A stretch of 59,200 nucleotides of DNA from an uncultured Bacteroidales bacterium (GTDB taxonomy: Bacteria > Bacteroidota > Bacteroidia > Bacteroidales > FEN-979), in assembly GCA_903875045.1 (NCBI GenBank), contig CAIQUS010000007.1:1-59200 (forward strand), read 5' to 3'. This document shows positions 51,922 to 59,200 of the stretch, in pieces. The notes below the pieces were generated by a model. The model made no database searches and was not told the origin of the DNA. It saw only the letters and a list, made by a program, of their open reading frames with translations. Within the stretch, counting starts at the first letter, position 1. Each line of letters opens with the position of its first letter. Made by a program: the position numbers and the translations under genes.

Positions 51922-53466
51922 ATGCCACTCCTTGGTTCAATCATCCGCAAAGCATACGAATTGCGCCAGTTTCCCATTGATATCCTCACGATCGACCCTG
52001 TCAGGGAACAAGAGAAAGTACTAAAAAAGTTATTGATCAAAGCCCGGAATACTGCTTTTGGTGAATGCTACGACTTTGCGGTAATGGCCGACCAACCTGA
52101 TTTCATGAGCCTTTTCAGGGCCAGGGTCCCCGTACATGATTACAATGCCATGTTCAAAAACTGGTGGTACCGAAGTCTGAACGGGGAGCCTTACGTAACC
52201 TGGCCGGGCAAGGTAAAATATTTTGCACTGACTTCGGGAACCTCGGAGGCCTCCTCCAAACATATCCCGGTAACCCCCGACATGCTGCGGGCCATCCAAC
52301 GGGCAAGCATACGCCAGCTGGTCACTACCACAAAATATGACTTTCCCGATGAGTTTTATGAAAAGGGTATTCTGATGATTGGCGGGAGCACGCACCTTCA
52401 ATACAACGGGACCTATTACCAGGGAGATCTTTCGGGGATTACCGCAAAAAACATCCCTTTCTGGTTTCAACATTTTTACAAACCTGGCCGGCTCATCTCC
52501 CGGGAACACGAGTGGACGGTAAAGTTGAATGAAATTGTGCGAAATGCAAAAAACTGGGATATCGGGATCATTGTTGGCGTACCGGCCTGGATCCAGATCA
52601 TGATGGAAAAAATTATTGCCCATTATCACGTCCAGACCATTCATGACATCTGGCCCAATCTTGCAGCTTATGTTCACAGCGGAGTATCCTTTGAACCCTA
52701 TATCCGGAGTTTTGAGAAATTGCTGCGGCACCCGATCCTTTACAACGAATCGTACCTGGCTTCCGAAGGTTTCATTGCCTACCAGCAGCCCGGCAATCTG
52801 AGGAGCATGGAAATGATCCTCAACAATGGCATTTTTTACGAGTTCATTCCGTATACGGATGCCAATTTCGACAGCGAAGGCGAGTTGAAGCCAAATCCTG
52901 AAACACTTACCATCGCTCAGGTTGAACAGGGCAGGGAATATGCTTTGCTTCTGTCGACCTGTGCCGGTGCCTGGAGATACCTGATCGGAGATACCATTAA
53001 ATTTGTTTCCGGGGGAAGGAGTGAAATTATCCTTACCGGCCGGACAAAGCAATTTATCAGCCTGTGCGGCGAACACGTTTCACAGGATAATATCAACCGG
53101 GCAATCCGGATGCTTCAGGACGAATTGAATGTAAAGATCAGCGAGTTCACCATCACCGGGGTTCGTTACGGAAACCTTTTTGCACACCGATGGTATCTTG
53201 GAACAGATGACCACCTCGACCCGGAACTGGCTGCATCCCGGCTGGATGATTACCTGAAGGTACTCAACGACGATTACCGTGTTGAGCGAATTGAAGCGAT
53301 AAAAAACGTATCGGCAGAAATATTACCTTTGCAGGTGTTTCATGACTGGATGAAAGCCCGCGGAAAAGAGGGGGGAGCCCACAAATTTCCCCGGGTCCTT
53401 AAAAATGGTCAGCGGGAGCAATGGGAAGAACACGTTAAATCATATATAAATCAATCGAATTGTTGA
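51922..53466 (+). CDS. GH3 family (auxin-responsive-like) protein
   Basis: A 514-residue cytosolic protein of the GH3 superfamily of ATP-dependent acyl-acid amido synthetases. The adenylation motifs are present: YFALTSGTSEASSKHIPVT (phosphate-binding loop), NESYLASEGF (motif 2) and YRLGDTIKF in the form YLIGDTIKFVS, then LTGRTKQFISLCGEHVS. In plants GH3 enzymes conjugate amino acids to hormones; bacterial members are uncharacterised in most cases. The next gene overlaps its stop codon, so the two are probably translated together. Confidence 0.92.
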   Translation: MPLLGSIIRKAYELRQFPIDILTIDPVREQEKVLKKLLIKARNTAFGECYDFAVMADQPDFMSLFRARVPVHDYNAMFKNWWYRSLNGEPYVTWPGKVKYFALTSGTSEASSKHIPVTPDMLRAIQRASIRQLVTTTKYDFPDEFYEKGILMIGGSTHLQYNGTYYQGDLSGITAKNIPFWFQHFYKPGRLISREHEWTVKLNEIVRNAKNWDIGIIVGVPAWIQIMMEKIIAHYHVQTIHDIWPNLAAYVHSGVSFEPYIRSFEKLLRHPILYNESYLASEGFIAYQQPGNLRSMEMILNNGIFYEFIPYTDANFDSEGELKPNPETLTIAQVEQGREYALLLSTCAGAWRYLIGDTIKFVSGGRSEIILTGRTKQFISLCGEHVSQDNINRAIRMLQDELNVKISEFTITGVRYGNLFAHRWYLGTDDHLDPELAASRLDDYLKVLNDDYRVERIEAIKNVSAEILPLQVFHDWMKARGKEGGAHKFPRVLKNGQREQWEEHVKSYINQSNC

Positions 53467-54134
53467 ATCCGGTATTGCATCCCCTGTTTGAAGGGATTAT
53501 CCTTGGGTTGACAGTAGCCATTTCCGTTGGTCCTGCGTTGTTTGCGTTGCTGCAAACGAGCATCAAACATGGGGTAAAAGTGGGGATATTTCTCGCTGCC
53601 GGGATTTTTGTCAGCGATCTTGCGCTGGTGGTTGGGTTCTATTTCGGTGCCTCTGCAATTGTTACCAATCCAAAATATCATCTGGTCCTTGGCATCATCG
53701 GCGGAATTGTGATGACCGTGTACGGTATGTATACCTTTTTTAAAAAGGTTCCCATGACCGAGCAGGTTGAGGTGATCAATGAGATAAAAGTGAAGAAAAA
53801 AGGAAATTTCCCTTACTTTTTTAAAGGTTTCGTGCTGAATTTCGCCAACCCGTTTCTTTGGGTTTTCTGGATCACCTCCATGCTTGCCATCAACGCGACT
53901 TATGGAGGAAATCAAAAATCAGTCGCTTTGTTCTTTGCCGGAAGCCTGTCGGTAATTCTCATGACCGATATCCTGAAGGTGGTTCTGGCCAACAAAATCA
54001 AAATTGCCGGCAATCCTCAGGTAAAACTATGGATGAACCGGATCGTTGGGCTGTTGTTCATGATCATTGGCGCATTCATTATCAGCGGGTCGCTGCTTGA
54101 ATATTTCAGGGGAATTTCGTTGCAGATTCCTTAA
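53460..54134 (+). CDS. LysE/RhtB-family amino-acid exporter
   Basis: A 224-residue inner-membrane protein with about six helices. The first contains the family motif GLTVAISVGPALFALLQTSI with HGVKVG, and a later one has LNFANPFLWVFWIT. Members export basic amino acids, homoserine or other small amines. It starts with TTG at 53460 (or 53463), overlapping the GH3 stop codon by seven bases, so the two are likely translationally coupled. Co-transcription with a GH3 synthetase could mean export of an amino-acid conjugate (inference). It overlaps the LytTR gene's stop by four bases. Confidence 0.88.
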   Translation: MLNPVLHPLFEGIILGLTVAISVGPALFALLQTSIKHGVKVGIFLAAGIFVSDLALVVGFYFGASAIVTNPKYHLVLGIIGGIVMTVYGMYTFFKKVPMTEQVEVINEIKVKKKGNFPYFFKGFVLNFANPFLWVFWITSMLAINATYGGNQKSVALFFAGSLSVILMTDILKVVLANKIKIAGNPQVKLWMNRIVGLLFMIIGAFIISGSLLEYFRGISLQIP

Positions 54135-54847
54135 ATCGACTTAATCAACTTTTCAAATTCTGCCTTGAAATTGGTTCCGATCGGAATCAGCCGGTCTTTG
54201 ATTTTCACATGGTTTCCTTCAATCAGGTCGATGCGCGACAGGGCGATGATAAATGATTTATGGATCCGGGGGAAGGAACCGGAGGGCAGCAGGGTTTCAA
54301 TGTTTTTCAGCGACTGGTAGCTGATGATCATTTTATCGGAGGTGTAGATTTTAACGTAATCTCCCAGCGCTTCGATATAGAGGATTTCATCGAGGTTGAC
54401 CTTATAGGTTTTTTTACTTGATTTGATGAAAATGAAGGTATCATCCTGCTTCTCCGGCTCCCTGGGTTCAATATTCCGCTGATCTTTTCCCTTGATCAGT
54501 TCCTCAGCCTTTTGAATGGCTTTGTAAAAGCGGTCAAAAGCAAATGGTTTCATCAGATAATCAACCACATCAAGTTCGTAACCCTGGATAGCAAACTCGG
54601 CGTAAGCAGTGGTTACAATGACAAGTGGTGGATTCTTCAGGGTTTTCAGAAAGTCCATCCCGTTTAACCGGGGCATGTTGATGTCGAGAAATAAAAGGTC
54701 TACCTCGCGGTTATGCAATACATCAATGGCTTCTAAAGCGCTGTTGCATTTCTGAACGATTTCCAGGAAGGGGATGTTCTCGGCATACCGCTGAATGACA
54801 CGCTGTGCCAGGGGCTCATCATCTATGATCAAACATTTGATAGTCAT
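54131..54847 (-). CDS. LytTR-family response regulator
   Basis: A 238-residue protein. Residues 1-120 are a receiver with the phospho-acceptor D55 in LLFLDINMPRLNG, acidic D9/D10 and a Lys in YLMKPFAFDRFY. The C-terminal LytTR DNA-binding domain (about 140-235) shows IFIKSSKKTYKVNLDEILYIEALGDYVKIYT and FPRIHKSFIIALSRI. It controls genes through direct repeats. It is encoded after its kinase with an ATGA overlap of start and stop codons, so both are translated together. Targets are not known. Confidence 0.93.
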   Translation of the reverse strand: MTIKCLIIDDEPLAQRVIQRYAENIPFLEIVQKCNSALEAIDVLHNREVDLLFLDINMPRLNGMDFLKTLKNPPLVIVTTAYAEFAIQGYELDVVDYLMKPFAFDRFYKAIQKAEELIKGKDQRNIEPREPEKQDDTFIFIKSSKKTYKVNLDEILYIEALGDYVKIYTSDKMIISYQSLKNIETLLPSGSFPRIHKSFIIALSRIDLIEGNHVKIKDRLIPIGTNFKAEFEKLIKSI

Positions 54848-55899
54848 ACAGTAAAAATTGTTAATTCTACCCGATAAATGGTTACTGACTCACTGATAAT
54901 CAATTCATGTTTACCGGGATAAAGCAGTTCGAGTCGTTTTTTAACATTCGACAAACCAAAGCCTCCGCCATTTCGCTTCCCCTGGAAAGGGTCTCTTCGG
55001 TTTTCGATGGAAAAGATCACCCGGTCATTGTGCTCAAGGTTGAAGGCAATATGGATGTATGGGTGATCACATTCCACTTTTGCACCGTGTTTAAATGCAT
55101 TTTCAATAAATGCCAGGAAAATGAGTGGCGCAATTTTAATCCGCAGGTGGTCGCCCTTAATTTCAAACCGGATATCGAGGCTTTCCTGAGAACGCAATCG
55201 TTCCAGGTACACATAGCTCTGCAGAAACTCCAATTGTTTTTCAACAGAAACCAGATCGTCAATGGATTCATAGATCACATATCGCATCAGGTCAGAAAGT
55301 TTCAGGATCAGTTCCGGCGCTTTTTCCGACTTGTCGAGGCTCAATGCATAAAGGCTGTTCAGGGTGTTGAAAAAGAAATGAGGGTTTACCTGCGCCTTAA
55401 GTGCCCGGAGTTCTGCTTCTATTTTTTGCTTTTCCACCTCCTTCATGCGCAACTCCACATCCTGCAACGTGATAGAATCGCGCATAAACTTCAGCAAAGT
55501 TGACATAATCAGGAATAACAGCACAAGGATAAACTCTGCCAGAAATTCCATGAGAAAATTTGCCGGATGCCTGCCACCTTCAAAAAAGTAGGTTACATAA
55601 TAATTCAGCAGGATGAATAAGAGGATGTTGGCAATCTCAAGAAGGGTGAATATCAGGTACCGTCGTTTATTGAAAAATGCCGGGATAAGCCAAAGCAGGT
55701 TGATATACACGGAAATAGCAAGGAATCCAATGGTAATCAGAATGTTCATCGCCATGCGCAGGTCGATGTTGTAAAAATTAAAATCGCCACGGGTATAAAT
55801 CAGCACAACGGTAAAGAGGATCATACTGATCAGCCAGAAAAATACCTGCTGAAAAATAAAATGTTTCTTGCTTTTTTGGTAAAGTTCTGTAAAACCCAT
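54844..55899 (-). CDS. LytS-type sensor histidine kinase
   Basis: A 351-residue membrane kinase. Four hydrophobic helices occupy the N-terminal half (about 15-35, 45-70, 80-100 and 115-138). The His_kinase (PF06580) phospho-acceptor region reads ALKAQVNPHFFFNTLNSLYA (His about 172), followed by an HATPase_c domain with FIENAFKHGAK, GGFGLSNVKKRLELLYPG. It phosphorylates the LytTR regulator encoded next to it. No extracellular sensor domain is present, so a membrane or cytosolic signal is likely. It faces the hemW gene in the same direction, 98 bp away. Confidence 0.93.
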   Translation of the reverse strand: MGFTELYQKSKKHFIFQQVFFWLISMILFTVVLIYTRGDFNFYNIDLRMAMNILITIGFLAISVYINLLWLIPAFFNKRRYLIFTLLEIANILLFILLNYYVTYFFEGGRHPANFLMEFLAEFILVLLFLIMSTLLKFMRDSITLQDVELRMKEVEKQKIEAELRALKAQVNPHFFFNTLNSLYALSLDKSEKAPELILKLSDLMRYVIYESIDDLVSVEKQLEFLQSYVYLERLRSQESLDIRFEIKGDHLRIKIAPLIFLAFIENAFKHGAKVECDHPYIHIAFNLEHNDRVIFSIENRRDPFQGKRNGGGFGLSNVKKRLELLYPGKHELIISESVTIYRVELTIFTV

Positions 55900-55997
55900 G
55901 GCGCTGAATTTTTTACAAAAGTGGTAATGATTTTGGAATTATCGAATATTTTTTGATGACGGGCATTAAATACCTGACGAACCCCCCTGTTTTATCC

Positions 55998-57221
55998 TTA
56001 TTCCGTTAAAAACAACTCAGATGTGATCATGTCGGCAAAGAGCTTTCCTTCATCGGTGAGGAAATAGACACCGGATGTTTCAGAGAGAAGACCGCGTTTA
56101 AGAAAGACCGAGGCGCGGTTGAGGAAGTAGTTGGAAATTGGAAATTGGAAATTGGAAATTATTTGTTCCAGGCTGCATCCACGGATTGTTCGCAGAGAGG
56201 TCATCACATATTCGTTGTATTTCTGGGCGGGGGTTAAGATCTCTTCTTCAAAAAGGCAATCACCCTTTGCCAACCTTGTGATATATTCAGAGAGGTTCGC
56301 AACATTCCATCGCCGGGAAGAACCATTGAAATTGTGAGCCGACGGACCCAGTCCCAGATAAGGAACACCGTTCCAGTAATTGGTGTTGTGGATGGCATGG
56401 TGGCCGGGTTTGCAGAAGTTTGAGATTTCATATTGCAGAAAACCTTGTTCCTTCGTTTTATTGATCAGCATTTTGTATTGCTCCACCTGGGATTCATCGT
56501 TAACGGGTTCCGATTTTTGCCTGTCGATCATCCAGGCCAGAGGGGTTTTTGGTTCGACGGTAAGCGAATATGCCGAAATATGAGGTACATTCAACGAAAA
56601 AGCAATTTCAAGATTCTCCTGCCACCGGGCCGGGGTGGAGGATGGAATTCCGTAAATCAGGTCGATGCTGATGTTTTCATATCCTGCATTATGTAACAAT
56701 TTTACGGCGTTCAAGGCTTGTGCCGCTGAATGTGACCTGTTCAGGGAGATGAGATCCTCCTCAAAGAACGACTGCACTCCCAGGCTGAACCTGTTGAACC
56801 AGGTATCCTTCAGTTCCTCAACATATTCCTCCGTCACATCCTCCGGGTTCAACTCTATTGTTATTTCTTTATCAATCGCCGAAAAGATTCTCCCCTCTCC
56901 CCGGGGAGAGGGGTCAGGGGGTGAGGGGTTTTTGATGCAGTCGGGAGAGGGGTCAGGGGGTGAGGGGTTTTTGATGCTGTCAGGAGAATCTATCCCCGCC
57001 ATCACCTCCTGCAACTCCGCTGGCCTGTAAACCGAAGGTGTTCCGCCTCCAAAGTAGATGGTATTCACCGGCTCCCCTGCCAGGTAGCCCCGGGTAAGCG
57101 CAATTTCTTTTTTCACAGCATCTAAAAACGGCTCCTTCAGTTTTTGAGAAGCCAGCGAAAAGAAGTTACAATAATGGCATTTTCGCCTGCAAAAGGGAAT
57201 ATGGATATAGATTCCGGACAA
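55998..57221 (-). CDS. hemW: Radical SAM protein HemW (heme chaperone), with repeat insertions
   Basis: A 407-residue protein of the HemN/HemW family. The radical-SAM cysteines are C11, C15 and C18 in FCRRKCHYC, followed by NTIYFGGGTPSVY and IELNPEDVTEEY and a C-terminal HemN-type domain (MTSLRTIRGCSLEQ). HemW delivers heme to respiratory enzymes rather than oxidising coproporphyrinogen; the lack of an extra N-terminal region with CX3CX2CX(1)C favours HemW. An in-frame insert from about residue 80 to 115 repeats DSIKNPSPPDPSP, encoded by a GC-rich palindromic repeat (56890-56990). A second repeat tract (56131-56158) lies near the 3' end. It is 4 bp after the upstream kinase. Confidence 0.85.
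   Translation of the reverse strand: MSGIYIHIPFCRRKCHYCNFFSLASQKLKEPFLDAVKKEIALTRGYLAGEPVNTIYFGGGTPSVYRPAELQEVMAGIDSPDSIKNPSPPDPSPDCIKNPSPPDPSPRGEGRIFSAIDKEITIELNPEDVTEEYVEELKDTWFNRFSLGVQSFFEEDLISLNRSHSAAQALNAVKLLHNAGYENISIDLIYGIPSSTPARWQENLEIAFSLNVPHISAYSLTVEPKTPLAWMIDRQKSEPVNDESQVEQYKMLINKTKEQGFLQYEISNFCKPGHHAIHNTNYWNGVPYLGLGPSAHNFNGSSRRWNVANLSEYITRLAKGDCLFEEEILTPAQKYNEYVMTSLRTIRGCSLEQIISNFQFPISNYFLNRASVFLKRGLLSETSGVYFLTDEGKLFADMITSELFLTE
56131..56158. repeat. 7-bp tandem repeat (TTGGAAA) in hemW
   Basis: Four copies of TTGGAAA lie within the hemW coding region, encoding ISNFQFPISN. The same unit, in the same coding phase, occurs in the A2M gene 32 kb away (24408-24446). Confidence 0.9.
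56890..56990. repeat. GC-rich palindromic repeat inserted in hemW
   Basis: A 22-bp perfect palindrome (CCCCTCTCCCC and its complement, 56892-56913) overlaps two copies of a 39-bp direct repeat (starting 56906 and 56945) with the core GAGAGGGGTCAGGGGGTGAG. It is in frame and encodes two 13-residue repeats. The consensus (CCTCACCCCCTGACCCCTCTCC on the other strand) resembles the DUF559 cassette ends. Confidence 0.88.
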
Positions 57222-57225
57222 GAGG

Positions 57226-58725
57226 TTATTTTTTCAGGATAATGCGGAAAGTGGTTCCTTTGTTGATGGTCGACGATTTCACAAAGATTTTACCGGAGTG
57301 ATAATTCTCCACGATCCGTTTGGTGAGGGTGAGCCCAAGGCCCCAGCCACGTGCCTTGCTGGTATATCCGGGGCGGAAAATGGTTTTAAACCGCGATTTT
57401 GGAATTCCCTTGCCGGTATCGCCGATATCGATGTGAATGTGGTCAACATCATCGGTGATTTCAATATTTACGTTTCCATTGCCATCCATGGCATCCACCG
57501 CATTTTTACAGATATTTTCGATGACCCATTCAAAAAGGTGAAGGTTCAGGGGAATCATTATTTCGTGGCCGGGTCCGGGTTTGATATCGAAAATAATCTT
57601 CGCGGAGATCCGTGAACGGATATACCCGACCGTATCATAAACCACGGCAACGATGTTTGTTTTTTCGAGTTTGGCGGTTGACCCGATCTTTGAAAACCTG
57701 TCGGTGATGGTTTCCAGCCGTTGAACATCCTTTTCAATTTCGTGGATGGTTTCTTCATCGAGACCCTTCAATTTTAACAATTCCATCCAGGCAACCATCG
57801 ACGAAAGCGGTGTACCAAGCTGATGAGCTGTTTCTTTGGCCATGCCGACCCACACCTGGTTTTGTTCCGATTTGCGTGCATAACTGAACAGCAGGTAGGC
57901 GATCATTAAAAAAACAAAAATAACCCCTAATTGCACGATCGGGTAATATTTCAGCTGGGTGACCAGAAATGAATCCTGGTAAAAAATATAATGCACACCC
58001 GTATCAGCCAGGTCAACTTTGATGGGTGTATTTTGTGAAGTCATCGTTTTCAGTGTTGCCGCTACCCAGGCTTTATCCTGAAGTTTCTTTTCCGGTATAT
58101 TGCCCGACTGATATACATATTTCCCGGTGCTGTCGGTAATGATCACCGGCACAGAGGCCGAATTGAGCACCACTTCTGAAAAGAATGAGCGGATGAGTCC
58201 GTCCAGCCCTTTTTTTAGCTGGGCAAAAATGTTGGAATCTTTATAATAGAGGTAGATTTGCTTATTGAGATAGTAGGTGATGACGATGGGGGGATACACG
58301 GAAAATTCCTGTTTCAGGTCGCCTTCAAGAATTTTACCCGGATCAACACTGATGTTACGGGCATTCATAATTTTACCCGTTTCATCGGTCACGATAACCG
58401 GAATGGTATTGTTTTCGCCGATGATGCTGAGAAAGAAATTCAAATCTTCATTGGAGGTGGCTTTAAAAATACGGCGTTGGGCTTCTGCAACAATGGATAC
58501 CCTTTTGCGCTCTTCGTTTTTGATCTGTTCAAACAGGTCGTTGGTAAAGTTTACCAGGTCGGCTTTCTGATGGATGGCATCAGCCCAGATCTCCACATTT
58601 TTCCGTTCATCCTTCCTGATCTCATTCACCAGGATGGTGGTATAATAGAGAGATGCCGCCACAATGAGCATTGCGAAAGCAAACAGGAAGAGTTTCCAGC
58701 GGCGTTTTCTGAGGTATATGTCCAC
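57226..58725 (-). CDS. Membrane sensor histidine kinase
   Basis: A 499-residue protein with two membrane helices (about 14-33 and 265-284, YPIVQLGVIFVFLMIAYLLF) and a periplasmic sensor region between them. The kinase core begins with the phospho-acceptor KETAHQLGTPLSSMVAW (His about 299), then HATPase_c: NICKNAVDAMDG (N box), IDIGDTGKGIPK and GWGLGLTLTKRIVENY. The start MDIYLRKRRWK is followed by a typical membrane anchor. The H-box type is common in Bacteroidetes. No adjacent response regulator is present. It is 4 bp upstream of hemW on the same strand, so it is likely co-transcribed. Confidence 0.9.
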   Translation of the reverse strand: MDIYLRKRRWKLFLFAFAMLIVAASLYYTTILVNEIRKDERKNVEIWADAIHQKADLVNFTNDLFEQIKNEERKRVSIVAEAQRRIFKATSNEDLNFFLSIIGENNTIPVIVTDETGKIMNARNISVDPGKILEGDLKQEFSVYPPIVITYYLNKQIYLYYKDSNIFAQLKKGLDGLIRSFFSEVVLNSASVPVIITDSTGKYVYQSGNIPEKKLQDKAWVAATLKTMTSQNTPIKVDLADTGVHYIFYQDSFLVTQLKYYPIVQLGVIFVFLMIAYLLFSYARKSEQNQVWVGMAKETAHQLGTPLSSMVAWMELLKLKGLDEETIHEIEKDVQRLETITDRFSKIGSTAKLEKTNIVAVVYDTVGYIRSRISAKIIFDIKPGPGHEIMIPLNLHLFEWVIENICKNAVDAMDGNGNVNIEITDDVDHIHIDIGDTGKGIPKSRFKTIFRPGYTSKARGWGLGLTLTKRIVENYHSGKIFVKSSTINKGTTFRIILKK

Positions 58726-58832
58726 TTGCTAAATTGGGTATAAAAATCTGTTGAACAATTTTATCAGTATGTTTATCCCTGTTTAATAAAAAATGTCACC
58801 CCTTCGGGGTTTATTATCAGGATCTGCGTTTG
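58726..58832. other. Short spacer with a CCCCTTCGGGG hairpin
   Basis: Spacer upstream of the kinase gene and before the tandem array; a CACCCCTTCGGGGT stem-loop (58797-58810) resembles the CCCTTCGGG core of the following repeats and may be a degenerate first copy. No gene is visible. Confidence 0.5.
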
Positions 58833-59200
58833 TTTTTCTACAATCATATCAGCCCTTCGGGCTTTGTTTTCGTGTTCAGCACGGGTTTTTCTACAATCAT
58901 ATCAGCCCTTCGGGTTTTGTTTCCGTGTTCAGCACGGGTTTTTCTACAATTATATCAGCCCTTCGGGTTTTGTTTCCGTGTTCAGCACTGGTTTTTCTAC
59001 AATTATATCAGCCCTTCGGGCTTTGTTTTCGTGTTCAGCACTGGTTTTTCTACAATTATATCAGCCCTTCGGGTTTTGTTTCCGTGTTCAGCACTGGTTT
59101 TTCTACAATCATATCAGCCCTTCGGGTTTTGTTTCCGTGTTCAGCACTGGTTTTTCTACAATCATATCAGCCCTTCGGGCTTTGTTTCCGTGTTCAGCAC
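58833..59200. repeat. 53-bp tandem repeat array, at least seven copies
   Basis: Copies start at 58833, 58886, 58939, 58992, 59045, 59098 and 59151; the last is cut by the window edge. Each contains TTTTTCTACAAT, the hairpin core CAGCCCTTCGGG and a GTGTTCAGCAC end. The period is exactly 53 bp, with a few variable sites (CAT/TAT, GGGC/GGGT, TTTTC/TTTCC, ACGGG/ACTGG) whose combinations differ between copies. No unique spacers and no cas genes are present, so it is not a CRISPR array. Confidence 0.95.

Noticed and set aside
52030-53076. 348-codon minus-strand frame
   Set aside because: It is antisense to the GH3 gene, which has clear adenylation motifs; its composition is that of a shadow frame.
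58833-59200. CRISPR array
   Set aside because: The full 53-bp period is conserved, including what would be spacers, and there are no cas genes.
1-59200. tRNA, rRNA, prophage, toxin-antitoxin or restriction-modification systems
   Set aside because: None was recognised by reading the sequence. A small tRNA could still be missed without a covariance search.

Overview
The window looks like chromosomal DNA of a Bacteroidetes bacterium, probably of the Bacteroidia and perhaps from an uncultured lineage. The evidence is five secreted proteins with type IX secretion (T9SS) sorting tails, FISUMP-domain proteins, an S46 dipeptidyl-peptidase, a very large alpha-2-macroglobulin, a bacterial GH3 protein, LytS/LytTR signalling, and the near absence of Shine-Dalgarno sites. 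No rRNA, tRNA, CRISPR array or prophage was seen.

Layout. 1-500: the N-terminal end of an IS5-type transposase running off the left edge, next to an open frame it may have truncated. 537-5804: an AT-rich plus-strand run with a FISUMP lipoprotein, a serine hydrolase, an amidohydrolase, an SDR and a quinone reductase. 5875-15360: secreted beta-propeller proteins around a GyrI-like protein and a CheB-CheR-PAS / PAS-histidine kinase pair. 15471-24003: an aldo/keto reductase, a LuxR relic, a secreted NlpC/P60-like protein, a nuclease/outer-membrane pair, two tandem FISUMP paralogues and an HTH regulator. 24033-34771: the 2097-residue alpha-2-macroglobulin, a carboxypeptidase-regulatory-domain protein, a membrane protein and the S46 peptidase. 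34947-35566: a DUF559 nuclease-fold gene enclosed by inverted repeats and preceded by 31-bp direct repeats. 35604-40270: a 23S-rRNA-type methyltransferase, a SNF2 helicase and a T9SS protein. 40315-47506: a minus-strand nitric-oxide response cluster (Rrf2 regulator, ferredoxin, quinol NO reductase, cupin, DUF438/hemerythrin/PAS, DUF2249, PepSY protein). 47659-58725: housekeeping and signalling genes (TrmH-type methyltransferase, RluA-type pseudouridine synthase, GH3, LysE, LytS/LytTR, HemW, histidine kinase). 58833-59200: at least seven copies of a 53-bp tandem repeat, continuing past the edge.

The most unusual feature is the number and variety of short repeats, several lying in frame inside protein-coding genes. 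A GC-rich palindrome plus a 39-bp duplication sits inside hemW and resembles the repeats around the DUF559 gene. A different palindrome is inserted twice in the ferredoxin gene. Tandem repeats of 7 or 8 bp are found in the alpha-2-macroglobulin gene (two places), in hemW and in the methyltransferase gene. Other palindromes lie directly against stop codons in the NO cluster. Together they suggest active repeat families that tolerate insertion into genes, of which the DUF559 cassette could be the autonomous member. That link is inference.
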